This document shows positions 1 to 8,780 of a DNA stretch of 64,000 nucleotides, in pieces. The notes beneath the pieces were generated by a model. That model was not told the DNA's origin and ran no database searches. It saw nothing but the letters and a program-made list of their open reading frames with translations. The DNA is taken from assembly GCF_000689255.1 (NCBI RefSeq), contig NZ_HG964446.1, positions 5,178,152 through 5,242,151 of the forward strand. The letters run 5' to 3'. The translations under genes were made by a program, and so were the position numbers. Positions within the stretch are counted from its first letter, which is position 1, and each line of letters starts with the position of its first letter. The DNA is from Mycobacterium triplex (lineage in GTDB: Bacteria; Actinomycetota; Actinomycetes; Mycobacteriales; Mycobacteriaceae).

Positions 1-585
1 GTCCTCGCTGAATCGCAAGCCCATGGCGCACAAGCCGTCGTTGGCGGCACGCTCGGCGATGGTGGCCAGTTCGGATTCGCTGAGCCCGGTGTCCCTGCGA
101 CGAGTCACGCCGAGCGGCAACGGCACCGACGGCTGGCTGAGCACCGGCGCCAGCACGCTGTCGTCGACCGCGGCGGCCAGCGCGAAACCGCCGGTGAAAC
201 ATTGACCGATCACGCCGACGCCCTTGGCTCCCGTCGACGCCTTGAGGTCACGGGCCAACGCCCGCAAGAACAACGACACCGGCCGCTGCTTGTTCGTCGC
301 AAAGGCCGCGAATTCCTTTGCCACACAAGCCCGTGCGGTGACCGCCGTCGTGTAACCGACCGTCTTGGCCTTGCCCGGCGCCCCGAACAGCGACGGGATG
401 GCGACCGTGAAACCGTTGTCCACCAGGTGATTACCCAGGCCCAGCACACCGGGATGGGCTCCCGGAATCTCGGGAATCACCATGACCCCGGGACCGGTGC
501 CCTTGCGGTAGACGTCGTGGGTGTAGCCGCCACCGCTGAACGGTGCCGCCACCCATCCGGAGAGGTCGGCTTGGGGTGCTGTCAC
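1..585 (-). CDS. Dienelactone hydrolase family protein, 3' end cut by the window edge
   Basis: The reading frame runs without a stop from a GTG at 585 to base 1, giving the first 195 residues of an alpha/beta hydrolase. The motif GQCFTGG (residues 127-133) matches the nucleophile elbow GxCxGG of dienelactone hydrolases, so Cys129 is the expected nucleophile; the catalytic Asp and His would lie partly or wholly beyond the edge. There is no signal peptide, so it should be cytoplasmic. A Shine-Dalgarno AGGAG lies 8 nt before the GTG and overlaps the stop codon of the upstream DUF4245 gene, which suggests translational coupling. By synteny this is probably the Rv1101c region, but the match is not certain. 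The substrate is unknown; the family hydrolyses cyclic esters and related carboxylic esters. Confidence 0.8.
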   Translation of the reverse strand, partial: MTAPQADLSGWVAAPFSGGGYTHDVYRKGTGPGVMVIPEIPGAHPGVLGLGNHLVDNGFTVAIPSLFGAPGKAKTVGYTTAVTARACVAKEFAAFATNKQRPVSLFLRALARDLKASTGAKGVGVIGQCFTGGFALAAAVDDSVLAPVLSQPSVPLPLGVTRRRDTGLSESELATIAERAANDGLCAMGLRFSED

Positions 586-595
586 GCGATCGCTC

Positions 596-1267
596 CTATC
601 GGCTGGTCGGCAGCGGCGCCTGTGACTGCGTCGCGGCTGCCAGCGTACGGAACTGATCGGTGGTTCCGGCACCCGTGATCGCGATCTGGGTGGCCCCGCC
701 CGGGCTGGCCAGCTTGGTGGTCCAGACCGGCTCGGCATCGGCGCCGCGGTCACCGGACCCGCGATAGACGATCCAGCTCGTTCCCGCGACGTCGACCGTT
801 CCGGTCGGATACGCCGACGGGTGGATCGAGGCGACCAGTTTGTCCTCGTCGGCGTTGGTCTGCGTCAGGCTCAGATACATCCCCGTGGGGCCGATGTACC
901 CGACCGTCGACGTGGCCGCGCGCAGCCGCTGACCGTCGGACATCCGCCCGTTCTCGATACCGCCACGACTGCCGGAGTTGGGCTGCCAGCCCTCGGGCAA
1001 CTGCGGCAACCGGATCGGAAAGCCCAGCGTCTGCGCATCCGCGCGCAGGGCCGTCGCCGCGTCGTAGGACGGAATCGCGCCCTTGTTCGCCCCGGTCGGC
1101 TCAAACGAACACATCCCGACCATGCCGGCCAGCAGGATGCATCCGACCACCAGCGGCACCAGCGACCAGAACATGTCGCGACCGTCCTGCAGCAACCGCG
1201 GTTTGGCCGGCCTGGCCGCGGGCACCGGTTCACCGGCCTGGTCGGCGCTGGGCTGCTCCTCGGTCAC
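596..1267 (-). CDS. DUF4245 membrane-anchored protein (Rv1100-like)
   Basis: A 223-residue protein with a short cytoplasmic N-terminus, one membrane segment at about residues 36-56 (FWSLVPLVVGCILLAGMVGM) and an extracytoplasmic remainder, the layout of the DUF4245 family. Its function is not known. The frame is open for another 108 codons upstream, but those overlap the divergent glpX start, so I chose the GTG at 1267, which gives a length close to the M. tuberculosis neighbour of glpX. It is transcribed with the dienelactone hydrolase that follows after 10 nt and divergently from glpX. Confidence 0.82.
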   Translation of the reverse strand: MTEEQPSADQAGEPVPAARPAKPRLLQDGRDMFWSLVPLVVGCILLAGMVGMCSFEPTGANKGAIPSYDAATALRADAQTLGFPIRLPQLPEGWQPNSGSRGGIENGRMSDGQRLRAATSTVGYIGPTGMYLSLTQTNADEDKLVASIHPSAYPTGTVDVAGTSWIVYRGSGDRGADAEPVWTTKLASPGGATQIAITGAGTTDQFRTLAAATQSQAPLPTSR

Positions 1268-1346
1268 CCCACGAGTATCCCAGTTTGCCGTCACCAGCCG
1301 CAGCCCAGCTCCAGCGGACCGATCTGCTTCTGGGAGAATCACCAAC

Positions 1347-2432
1347 ATGACAGCATCGGGCGGATCCGGTTCGTCTTCGACCGCGACTGCGGGCTCCGAC
1401 CCGCAGGTACGGGCACGCCGCGAGGCGCCCGACCGCAACCTGGCCTTGGAACTGGTCCGGGTGACCGAGGCCGGCGCGATGGCCGCCGGCCGCTGGGTGG
1501 GCCGCGGCGACAAGGAGGGCGGTGACGGCGCGGCCGTCGACGCGATACGTGAACTGGTCAGCTCGGTCTCCATGCGCGGGGTCGTCGTCATCGGCGAGGG
1601 CGAAAAAGATGAGGCGCCGATGCTCTACAACGGCGAGGAGGTCGGCAACGGCGACGGCCCGGACTGCGACTTCGCCGTCGACCCGGTGGATGGCACCACC
1701 CTGATGAGCAAGGGCATGCCGAATGCCATCTCGGTGCTGGCGGTGGCCGACCGCGGCGCGATGTTCGACCCGTCGGCGGTGTTCTACATGAACAAGATCG
1801 CCGTCGGTCCCGAAGCCGCGCACGTGCTGGACATCACCGCGCCGATCGCCGACAACATCCGCGCCGTCGCCAAGGTCAAGGACCTGTCGGTGCGGGACAT
1901 GACGGTGTGCATCTTGGACCGGCCGCGGCACAGTCAGCTCATCGAGGACGCCCGCGCCACCGGTGCCCGCATCCGGCTGATCACCGACGGCGACGTCGCC
2001 GGCGCGATCTCGGCCTGCCGGCCCCAGTCGGGCACCGACATGCTGGCCGGCATCGGCGGCACCCCGGAGGGGATCATCGCCGCGGCGGCGATCCGCTGCA
2101 TGGGCGGGGCCATCCAGGCGCAGCTGGCGCCGCGCGACGACGCCGAACGCCGCAAGGCGCTCGACGCCGGCTACGACCTGGACCAGATCCTGACCACCGA
2201 AGACCTGGTGTCCGGCGAGAACGTCTTCTTCTGCGCCACCGGCGTCACCGACGGCGATCTGCTCAAGGGCGTCCGCTACTACCCCGGCGGGTGCACCACC
2301 CAGTCGATCGTGATGCGCTCGAAGTCGGGCACCGTCCGCATGATCGAGGCCTACCACCGGCTTTCCAAGCTCAACGAATACTCCGCGATCGACTTCACCG
2401 GCGACAGCACCGCTGCCTATCCCCTGCCGTAA
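1347..2432 (+). CDS. glpX: Fructose-1,6-bisphosphatase class II
   Basis: A 361-residue class II fructose-1,6-bisphosphatase, which removes the 1-phosphate from fructose 1,6-bisphosphate in gluconeogenesis. The metal-binding motif GEGEKDEAP is at residues 83-91 and DPVDGTT at 112-118, both diagnostic of GlpX. Length is within one residue of the M. tuberculosis enzyme (Rv1099c), the only FBPase described there and needed for growth on non-sugar carbon. The frame is open upstream to 1083, but ATG 1347 has GGGAG about 10 nt upstream and gives the family length. The next gene, fumarase, follows after 36 nt on the same strand, so the two probably share a transcript. Confidence 0.97.
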   Translation: MTASGGSGSSSTATAGSDPQVRARREAPDRNLALELVRVTEAGAMAAGRWVGRGDKEGGDGAAVDAIRELVSSVSMRGVVVIGEGEKDEAPMLYNGEEVGNGDGPDCDFAVDPVDGTTLMSKGMPNAISVLAVADRGAMFDPSAVFYMNKIAVGPEAAHVLDITAPIADNIRAVAKVKDLSVRDMTVCILDRPRHSQLIEDARATGARIRLITDGDVAGAISACRPQSGTDMLAGIGGTPEGIIAAAAIRCMGGAIQAQLAPRDDAERRKALDAGYDLDQILTTEDLVSGENVFFCATGVTDGDLLKGVRYYPGGCTTQSIVMRSKSGTVRMIEAYHRLSKLNEYSAIDFTGDSTAAYPLP

Positions 2433-2468
2433 CCGCGACAGCACACCCCGACGAAGAGGAACTGATTG

Positions 2469-3872
2469 ATGGCCGAAAGCGCTGAATATCGCATCGAGCA
2501 CGACACCATGGGCGAGGTACGTGTGCCCGCAAAAGCGTTGTGGCGAGCGCAAACCCAGCGCGCGGTGGAGAACTTTCCGATTTCTGGCCGGGGCCTCGAG
2601 CGCACCCAGATCCGCGCGTTGGGATTGCTGAAGGGCGCCTGCGCCCAGGTAAACCGCGACCTCGGACTGCTGGCACCGGAGAAGGCCGACGCGATCATCG
2701 CGGCCGCGGCCGAGATCGCCGACGGCAAACACGACGACCAGTTCCCGATCGACGTCTTCCAGACCGGCTCGGGCACCAGCTCCAACATGAACACCAACGA
2801 GGTGATCGCCTCCATCGCGGCCAAGGGCGGTGTCACGGTGCACCCCAACGACGACGTCAACATGTCACAGTCGTCCAACGACACCTTCCCGACCGCGACC
2901 CACATCGCGGCCACCGAAGCCGCAGTGCGCCATCTGATCCCGGCGCTCGAGATCCTGCACGACGCGCTGGCGGCCAAGGCCGGCGAGTGGCACACCGTGG
3001 TCAAGTCGGGCCGTACCCACCTGATGGACGCGGTTCCGGTCACCCTCGGCCAGGAATTCAGCGGATACGCCCGCCAGATCGAGGCCGGCATCGAGCGGGT
3101 GCGGGCCACGCTGCCGCGGCTGGGCGAGCTGGCCATCGGCGGAACCGCGGTGGGCACCGGGCTCAACGCTCCCGACGACTTCGGCGCCAAGGTGGTCGAG
3201 GCGCTGGTAGCTTCGACGGGGCTGTCCGAATTACGCACCGCGGCAAACTCTTTCGAGGCTCAGGCCGCGCGCGACGGCTTGGTGGAGGCGTCCGGTGCGC
3301 TGCGCACCATCGCCGTGTCGTTGACCAAGATCGCCAACGATATCCGCTGGATGGGATCCGGGCCGCTGACCGGTTTGGCCGAGATCGCGCTGCCGGACCT
3401 GCAGCCGGGTAGCTCGATCATGCCGGGCAAGGTCAATCCTGTTCTGCCCGAAGCGGTTACGCAGGTCGCCGCGCAGGTGATCGGCAACGATGCCGCCGTC
3501 GCGGTCGGTGGCTTGTCGGGCGCCTTCGAACTCAACGTCTACATCCCGATGATGGCCCGCAACATCTTGGAGTCGTTCAAGCTGCTGACCAACGTCTCGA
3601 AGCTGTTCGCCGAGCGCTGCATCGTCGGCCTCAAGGCCAACGAAGAGCATCTGCGCGAGCTGGCCGAGTCGTCGCCGTCGATCGTGACACCCTTGAACTC
3701 GGCCATCGGCTACGAGGAAGCCGCCGCGGTGGCCAAGCAAGCACTGAAGGAGCGCAAGACGATCCGTCAGACCGTGATCGACCGCGGCCTGATCGGGGAC
3801 AAGTTGTCGATCGAGGAACTGGACCGCCGGCTCGACGTGCTGGCGATGGCGAAGGTCAAACCGGCGAATTAG
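2469..3872 (+). CDS. fum: Class II fumarate hydratase
   Basis: A 467-residue class II (iron-independent) fumarase that interconverts fumarate and L-malate in the citric acid cycle. The fumarase/aspartase signature GSSIMPGKVNP is at residues 314-324 and carries the catalytic serine loop; the upstream TGSGTSSNMNTNEV and SSNDTFPT substrate-binding motifs are intact. ATG 2469 is preceded by AGAGGA at a good distance; an in-frame TTG lies one codon earlier. It lies 36 nt after glpX and 17 nt before the proline-rich protein, so it sits in a three-gene co-directional run as in M. tuberculosis (Rv1098c). Confidence 0.97.
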   Translation: MAESAEYRIEHDTMGEVRVPAKALWRAQTQRAVENFPISGRGLERTQIRALGLLKGACAQVNRDLGLLAPEKADAIIAAAAEIADGKHDDQFPIDVFQTGSGTSSNMNTNEVIASIAAKGGVTVHPNDDVNMSQSSNDTFPTATHIAATEAAVRHLIPALEILHDALAAKAGEWHTVVKSGRTHLMDAVPVTLGQEFSGYARQIEAGIERVRATLPRLGELAIGGTAVGTGLNAPDDFGAKVVEALVASTGLSELRTAANSFEAQAARDGLVEASGALRTIAVSLTKIANDIRWMGSGPLTGLAEIALPDLQPGSSIMPGKVNPVLPEAVTQVAAQVIGNDAAVAVGGLSGAFELNVYIPMMARNILESFKLLTNVSKLFAERCIVGLKANEEHLRELAESSPSIVTPLNSAIGYEEAAAVAKQALKERKTIRQTVIDRGLIGDKLSIEELDRRLDVLAMAKVKPAN

Positions 3873-3889
3873 GTGGGGGTGGTTCTGCA

Positions 3890-4915
3890 ATGACGGTTCC
3901 TCCGGGCGGTCCCTACGGTCAGGATCCGTACGGTGCGAATCCGTATGGGCAGGGCCCCTATTGGGGTGGACCACCACCGACCGGCCCGCAGCAGGGCGGC
4001 CCGCCCCCGTACCCGCCGGGCGGCCCCTACTCGGGGCCCCAAAGTGGTGCGTACCCCTACCCGCCGACCGGTCCGTTCACCAATCCTCAGGGCGGGATGG
4101 ATCCTTCGTACCCCGGTCAGCCGTTCGGTCAGGCCGGGCCGCCGTATGCCCCCGGCTGGCCGCCCGGCTCCTACCCGCCGGGACCGCCGCCGAACGGGCC
4201 GCGGTCGAACATGCCGTGGCTGATCGTCGCGGGCATCGCGGTGCTGGGTGTCATCGCGCTGGTGGTGATCCTGATCGTCAGCCTGAACAACGAACCCAAG
4301 TCCCCCAGGGCCAACCCCTCTGGTCCGTCGTCTTCGACAGCCGCGCCGACGTCGCAGCCGGGTGGTTCCGGACAGACCGCAACCGATTGCACACCCAACG
4401 TGTCCGGTGGCGACAAACCCGCGGGCGGCGCCCCGATCAAGGCGGGCAAGCTGTCGTTTCCGGCCAACGCGGCACCCGGATGGGTGCCGTTCTCCGATGA
4501 CCAAACTCCGAATCTCATTGGCGCAGTGGGGCTAGCGCAGGAGGTGCCGGGCGCCAGTCAATGGGTGATGCAGGCCGAGGTCGCCGTCACCAACTTCGTC
4601 CCCAGCATGGACGTCAGCGCGCAGGCAGCGAAGCTGATGAATTGCGTGGCCGAAGGCCCCGGCTACTCGAACGCCTCACCGACGCTGGGCCCGATCAAGA
4701 AGTCGTCGATCACGGTCGAGGGCATCAAGGCCGCGCGGGTGGACGCCGACGTCACGATCGCCGACCCCGCCCGCAACGTCAAGGGCGACGCCGTGGTCAT
4801 CATCGCGGTCGACACCAAGCCGGTCACCATCTTCCTGGGCGCCACGCCCATCGGCGATGCGGCCTCGGCGGGACTGCTCAACCAGGTGATCGGATCGCTG
4901 AAGGTTTCGAAGTAA
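3890..4915 (+). CDS. Proline/glycine-rich single-pass membrane protein (Rv1097c-like)
   Basis: A 341-residue protein. Residues 1-105 are a low-complexity Pro/Gly/Tyr region with repeated NPYGQ and PPYPPGGPY-like units. A single membrane segment follows at about 107-130 (WLIVAGIAVLGVIALVVILI), then a Ser/Thr/Pro linker and a folded extracytoplasmic domain of about 170 residues with two cysteines. The layout is that of several mycobacterial cell-envelope proteins with a disordered cytoplasmic tail. Function is unknown. The start has GGTGGGGG upstream and the gene follows fum by 17 nt. It converges with the cyclase gene, whose stop is 6 bp away. Confidence 0.88.
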   Translation: MTVPPGGPYGQDPYGANPYGQGPYWGGPPPTGPQQGGPPPYPPGGPYSGPQSGAYPYPPTGPFTNPQGGMDPSYPGQPFGQAGPPYAPGWPPGSYPPGPPPNGPRSNMPWLIVAGIAVLGVIALVVILIVSLNNEPKSPRANPSGPSSSTAAPTSQPGGSGQTATDCTPNVSGGDKPAGGAPIKAGKLSFPANAAPGWVPFSDDQTPNLIGAVGLAQEVPGASQWVMQAEVAVTNFVPSMDVSAQAAKLMNCVAEGPGYSNASPTLGPIKKSSITVEGIKAARVDADVTIADPARNVKGDAVVIIAVDTKPVTIFLGATPIGDAASAGLLNQVIGSLKVSK

Positions 4916-4920
4916 TCCGG

Positions 4921-6480
4921 TCAGGCCGGGCCCGCGGGCGCCGACACATGGGTGGCCTCCGAGCGGCCGCGCAACACGGTGGAATAGCACTCCGCCCAAT
5001 GACCGCGTTCGGTCTCGTCGGCCCGGTCGATGGCCGCCGCCGAGCATAGGATGCGCCGATCCGCAGTCTTGGCGAGATCCGCCAGGCGGGCGGCTTCGTT
5101 GACCGCATCACCGATTACCGTGTATTCATAGCGGTTTTCGGCGCCGATGTTGCCGGCGAAGACCCGGCCCGCCGACACCCCGATACCGAAATCGACGGGG
5201 AGTCGGCGCAGTTGGGTGCCCAGCGTGCGCGCCGTCGCCAGCGCCGCCGAGGACGGCTCGCCCGTGCGCAACGGAGCTCCGAAGATCGCCAGCGCAGCAT
5301 CGCCCGCGAACTTGTTGATCAGGCCGTGGTGTTCGTCGACGGCGTCGACGACGATGCGGAAGAAGTCGTTGAGCACGTCGGCGACCTCTTGCGGCGGACG
5401 GCTTTCCGCCAGCTGAGTCGAACCCACCAGATCGATGAACAAGACCGCCGCCTCGACCACATCTCCCGACAGCGACGCGCCCTCTTCGATCGCGCGCTGC
5501 GCGACGTCGGCGCCGACGTAACGCCCGAACAGGTCGCGCAGCCGGTCGCGCTCGGCGAGGCCGGCCACCATGCGGTTGAATCCCGTTTGCAGACGCCCGA
5601 TTTGGGATCGCTCGTAGGCGCCGACAGTGGTGTCGATGTTGCCGCGTTGGACCTGAGCCATCGCGTCGACAACTTCGCCGATCGGGTCCGAAATCGAGCG
5701 CGACGTCAGGATCATCGTGGGCAGCCCGAGCAGCAGCGCGGCCAGCGACACCACCAGGATGGGCACGTCGACGTCGGCGGACTTCTGAATCAGCCAGTCA
5801 TTTGAGCGCAGCACCACCAACGTCGCGACCACGCCGATCGGCAGCGCGCTGACCAGAAACCAGAGCATGACCAGGCGCGCGAACACCCCGGGCACCGCCA
5901 ACCGGGGCTCGAGCCCCCGGGTCGCCGCACCCATGATGGGGCGCAGGGTGCGTTGCGCGAGCAGCATTCCCGTGCCCGCGGCGGCCGGTCCGCCCAGCAC
6001 CACGCCGAGCACCATCGGCAACAGCAGCGCGGCGCCGCCGCCGAGATTGACCAGCAGCAAGATCGTGCCGGCCAGCCCCCAGGCGACCATCAGGATCGCC
6101 GTTTGGCGACCGGCGAGTTTCATCGCGGTTTCCCGCTGGGCCGCGGTGGGTTCTGCGCCGGCGGCGTACCAGCGCAGCGTGGGGGCGAGGCTGACCATGC
6201 CTGCCACCGCCACACCGATGATCCCCAGCACGACCAGCACCACGATCGTCGGTGTGTTCTTCTCCGCGAAATCGACGTCGGTGTTCAGGAACGTGTGACC
6301 CCGCAGCGGGATCAGGATGGCGGCGGCGTCGACGACGGCGATGATGTAGGACAGGGCAAGGTCGACCGCGTACTCGATGGACAGCCGCCGCGCTGACTTG
6401 CGCTGCGGCGGCTCGGATGTCGCCGCCGGGTCACGCGATTCTCGCGCACCCCGACCTCGCAGCCAGTCCGCGTTGATCAC
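4921..6480 (-). CDS. Membrane class III adenylate/guanylate cyclase with HAMP domain
   Basis: A 519-residue protein with six membrane segments (about residues 36-58, 78-100, 127-147, 150-172, 202-225, 240-262), a HAMP linker (about 258-310) and a class III cyclase domain (about 342-500). Catalytic positions appear complete: metal-binding Asp350 in FIDLVGST, Lys390 and Asp394 in NKFAGD, and Asp458, Asn461 and Arg465 in YTVIGDAVNEAAR. The architecture is that of the M. tuberculosis Rv1318c-Rv1320c/Rv3645 group, which make cAMP. The GTG start has no usable Shine-Dalgarno but a -10 hexamer 6 nt upstream, so translation is probably leaderless. I recall no cyclase between the Rv1097c and Rv1096 counterparts in M. 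tuberculosis, so this gene looks like an insertion or a local loss elsewhere. Confidence 0.93.
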   Translation of the reverse strand: MINADWLRGRGARESRDPAATSEPPQRKSARRLSIEYAVDLALSYIIAVVDAAAILIPLRGHTFLNTDVDFAEKNTPTIVVLVVLGIIGVAVAGMVSLAPTLRWYAAGAEPTAAQRETAMKLAGRQTAILMVAWGLAGTILLLVNLGGGAALLLPMVLGVVLGGPAAAGTGMLLAQRTLRPIMGAATRGLEPRLAVPGVFARLVMLWFLVSALPIGVVATLVVLRSNDWLIQKSADVDVPILVVSLAALLLGLPTMILTSRSISDPIGEVVDAMAQVQRGNIDTTVGAYERSQIGRLQTGFNRMVAGLAERDRLRDLFGRYVGADVAQRAIEEGASLSGDVVEAAVLFIDLVGSTQLAESRPPQEVADVLNDFFRIVVDAVDEHHGLINKFAGDAALAIFGAPLRTGEPSSAALATARTLGTQLRRLPVDFGIGVSAGRVFAGNIGAENRYEYTVIGDAVNEAARLADLAKTADRRILCSAAAIDRADETERGHWAECYSTVLRGRSEATHVSAPAGPA

Positions 6481-6486
6481 CCTCTA

Positions 6487-6492
6487 AAGGTA
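6487..6492 (-). promoter_or_regulatory. -10 hexamer for leaderless cyclase mRNA
   Basis: On the minus strand TACCTT (fits TANNNT) ends 6 nt before the GTG of the cyclase gene. That places the expected transcription start at or next to the start codon. No separate ribosome-binding site is available. Confidence 0.5.
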
Positions 6493-6504
6493 GCCGCGCG
6501 GGCG

Positions 6505-7389
6505 CTAGGCACCGTTATTTGGCCCACCCGAGTTCTGGCCCGGGATGTCGGTGATCGGAAAGTTCGGCATCGGCTTGGGCGAGGGCGTATTGGGCAGCGT
6601 CGGAATGTCCGCGGGCGGGATGTCATGGAGTTGGTTGGCCGGTGGCCCGTTTTCGCGGCTACCGTAGCTGCTGCCCGGTGCCCGCGGGCCCAGCAGTTCG
6701 CTGACCGTCACCAGGCGGTAGCCGTTGGCCTTGAGCACCGGTATGAACTGGTACACCAGGTCAACCGTGCTCGAGTAGGTGTCGTGGAACAACACCACCG
6801 AGCCGGGCTTGATATACGTCATCAGCATGTACCGCGTCGCCGCGGTGTTCGAGTCGTTCGCCCAATCGAAAGGTATTACATCCCAGAGGATTTCGGCCAG
6901 TCCATAGTGGGCGGCCGTCTGGCGCACGTCGGGGGTGGACAGCCCGCCGGCGGGACGGTACAGCGTCGGGGTCCGCCCGGTCGCGGCATTGATCGCGTCG
7001 TTGGCCTTGGTGAATTGTCCGGCGACGTCCTCGGGCGGCAGCGTCGTCATGTTGGGGTGTTCCCAGGTGTGACTGCCGATTTCCATACCGGCGTCGGCGA
7101 TCCGCCTGGCCCCGGCCGGGTTGGCGGCCACCTTGTTGCCGATCAGGAAGAAGGTGACCTTGGCGTCTGGGATGCCACAGTCCTTCAAGATTTGCAGCAG
7201 CCGCTCGTCGAACGGGCTCGGCCCGTCGTCGAACGTCAGCGCGACACATTTGACCACCGAGCAGCTCATGCTGTCGGCGCGCGTCACGTGACCGGTCAGG
7301 CCGCCGATCACCAGCACCGCACCGGCGGCCACGACACCGAACACGGTCCGCCAGTAGCGCCAGGCCTGGGTGTCGGGTCGTTTGCGCAC
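6505..7389 (-). CDS. Polysaccharide deacetylase (NodB domain), membrane-anchored
   Basis: A 294-residue NodB-fold carbohydrate esterase (CE4), counterpart of Rv1096, which is reported to deacetylate peptidoglycan. A signal anchor lies at about residues 15-32. The CE4 motifs are all present: TFDDGP (52-57, catalytic base and metal Asp), SHTWEHP (106-112, metal His pair), RPAGG (145-149), WDV (169-171) and LFHD (200-203, catalytic His). The C-terminal 60 residues are Pro/Asn-rich and probably cross the wall. The enzyme should act outside the membrane, removing N-acetyl groups from peptidoglycan sugars. The GTG start is probably leaderless (-10 hexamer 6 nt upstream). Confidence 0.93.
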   Translation of the reverse strand: MRKRPDTQAWRYWRTVFGVVAAGAVLVIGGLTGHVTRADSMSCSVVKCVALTFDDGPSPFDERLLQILKDCGIPDAKVTFFLIGNKVAANPAGARRIADAGMEIGSHTWEHPNMTTLPPEDVAGQFTKANDAINAATGRTPTLYRPAGGLSTPDVRQTAAHYGLAEILWDVIPFDWANDSNTAATRYMLMTYIKPGSVVLFHDTYSSTVDLVYQFIPVLKANGYRLVTVSELLGPRAPGSSYGSRENGPPANQLHDIPPADIPTLPNTPSPKPMPNFPITDIPGQNSGGPNNGA

Positions 7390-7395
7390 TGTAAA

Positions 7396-7401
7396 AGCCT
7401 A
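7396..7401 (-). promoter_or_regulatory. -10 hexamer for the deacetylase gene
   Basis: TAGGCT on the minus strand (TANNNT), 6 nt before the GTG at 7389 and with no ribosome-binding site between them, consistent with leaderless transcription. Confidence 0.45.
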
Positions 7402-7409
7402 CCCACCGC

Positions 7410-7469
7410 GAGACTGCAGCTAGCGACGCATTTCGTGAGTGCACGCGTCGTGGAATACAGTTTCGCGGC
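7410..7469 (-). repeat. 60-nt 3'-UTR repeat, copy A
   Basis: This 60-nt segment begins, on the minus strand, 9 nt after the phoH2 stop. It shares its ends with another 60-nt segment at 18378-18437: the block GTGGAATACAGTTTCGCGGC (plus strand) is identical, as are GAGACTGC and AGCGACG. The middle differs in sequence but forms a hairpin in each copy; here CGACGC (7424-7429) pairs with GCGTCG (7445-7450). Both copies directly follow the stop codon of a minus-strand gene, so the element would lie in a 3' untranslated region. Confidence 0.6.
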
Positions 7470-7478
7470 CAAAGGCAA

Positions 7479-8780
7479 TCAGTGCGGGCCGGCGATTTCC
7501 TCGAGCATCTCGGTGACCAGCGCGGCGATCGGCGACCGCTCGCTGCGCAGCAGCGTGATGTGGGCGAACAGCGGGTGACCCTTGAGCTTCTCGATCACGG
7601 CCGCGACGCCGTCATGGCGGCCCACCCGCAGGTTGTCGCGCTGAGCGATGTCGTGAGTGAGCACCACCCGGGACCCGGTGCCCAGCCGGGACAGCACGGT
7701 CAGCAGCACGTTGCGCTCCAGCGATTGCGCCTCGTCGACGATCACGAACGAGTCGTGCAGCGAGCGCCCGCGGATGTGGGTCAGCGGCAGCACTTCGAGC
7801 ATGCCGCGCGACAGCACTTCCTCCAGCACGGCCGGGCTGGCCAGCCCTTCCAAGGTGTCGAAGACCGCCTGCGCCCAGGGGCCCATCTTCTCGCTCTCGC
7901 TGCCGGGCAGATAGCCCAGCTCCTGGCCGCCGACGGCGTACAGCGGGCGGAACACCACGACTTTGCGCTGGGTCCGCCGTTCCAGCACCGCCTCGAGACC
8001 GGCGCACAGCGCCAGCGCCGACTTGCCGGTGCCGGCCTTGCCGCCCAGCGACACGATGCCCACCGACTCGTCGAGCAGCAGGTCGAGCGCCACGCGCTGC
8101 TCGGCGGAGCGCCCCCGCAGCCCGAACACCTCGCGGTCGCCGCGAACCAGTTGCACGCGCTTGTCCGCGTTGACCCGGCCCAGCGCGTGCGAGCTTCCGC
8201 CCAGCAGCCGAATTCCGGTGTGGCACGGCAAATCTCGCGCCTCGACCAGATCTATCTCGCCGTCGGCGAACAGCGCGTCGATGTCCTCGGAAGCGGTCTC
8301 GATCTCCTGCATCCCCGACCAGCCGGAGGCGACGACGTCCTGCGCGTGGTACTCGTCGGCGGCCAGGCCTACCGCGGCGGCCTTGACGCGCAGCGGAATG
8401 TCCTTGCTGACCAACGTAACCCGCTTGCCTTCGGCGGCGAGGTTGGCCGCGCAGCTCAGGATCCGGGAATCGTTGCTGTCGGTTCGGAAGCCGGCCGGCA
8501 GCACCGCCGGGTCGGTGTGATTGAGCTCGACGTGCAGCGTACCGCCTTGTGTCCCAACGGGAATGGGCTGATCCAGGCGCCCGTGCTCCAGCCGCAGATC
8601 GTCGAACAAGCGCAACGACTGTCGGGCGAACCATCCCAGCTCGTGGTGGTGGCGTTTAGCCTCCAGTTCGCTGATCACCACCAGCGGAACCACCACCTCG
8701 TGTTCGGCGAACCGACTACATGCCCACGGGTCGGACAGCAGCACGGAAGTGTCGATCACGTAGGTCCGGATTTCGGTCAC
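7479..8780 (-). CDS. phoH2: PhoH2: PIN-domain RNase fused to PhoH helicase
   Basis: A 433-residue fusion of an N-terminal PIN nuclease domain (residues 1-130, first acidic residue Asp10 in YVIDTSVLL, further acids in TDSNDSRIL) and a C-terminal PhoH ATPase. Walker A GGKAGTGKS is near residue 246 and Walker B FVIVDEAQ further on. PhoH2 of M. tuberculosis (Rv1095) and M. smegmatis is reported to unwind and cut RNA and to act as the toxin of a type II-like pair with the small upstream gene phoAT. The GTG start has GAGGAG at 5 nt and overlaps the stop of the small upstream ORF by the four bases GTGA, which indicates translational coupling. Confidence 0.96.
   Translation of the reverse strand: MTEIRTYVIDTSVLLSDPWACSRFAEHEVVVPLVVISELEAKRHHHELGWFARQSLRLFDDLRLEHGRLDQPIPVGTQGGTLHVELNHTDPAVLPAGFRTDSNDSRILSCAANLAAEGKRVTLVSKDIPLRVKAAAVGLAADEYHAQDVVASGWSGMQEIETASEDIDALFADGEIDLVEARDLPCHTGIRLLGGSSHALGRVNADKRVQLVRGDREVFGLRGRSAEQRVALDLLLDESVGIVSLGGKAGTGKSALALCAGLEAVLERRTQRKVVVFRPLYAVGGQELGYLPGSESEKMGPWAQAVFDTLEGLASPAVLEEVLSRGMLEVLPLTHIRGRSLHDSFVIVDEAQSLERNVLLTVLSRLGTGSRVVLTHDIAQRDNLRVGRHDGVAAVIEKLKGHPLFAHITLLRSERSPIAALVTEMLEEIAGPH

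Noticed and set aside
1230..2843. Long minus-strand frame opposite glpX and fum (537 codons)
   Set aside because: It lies wholly on the other strand of two well-supported genes, has an Arg/Gly/Asp-rich shadow composition typical for GC-rich DNA and no recognisable motif.
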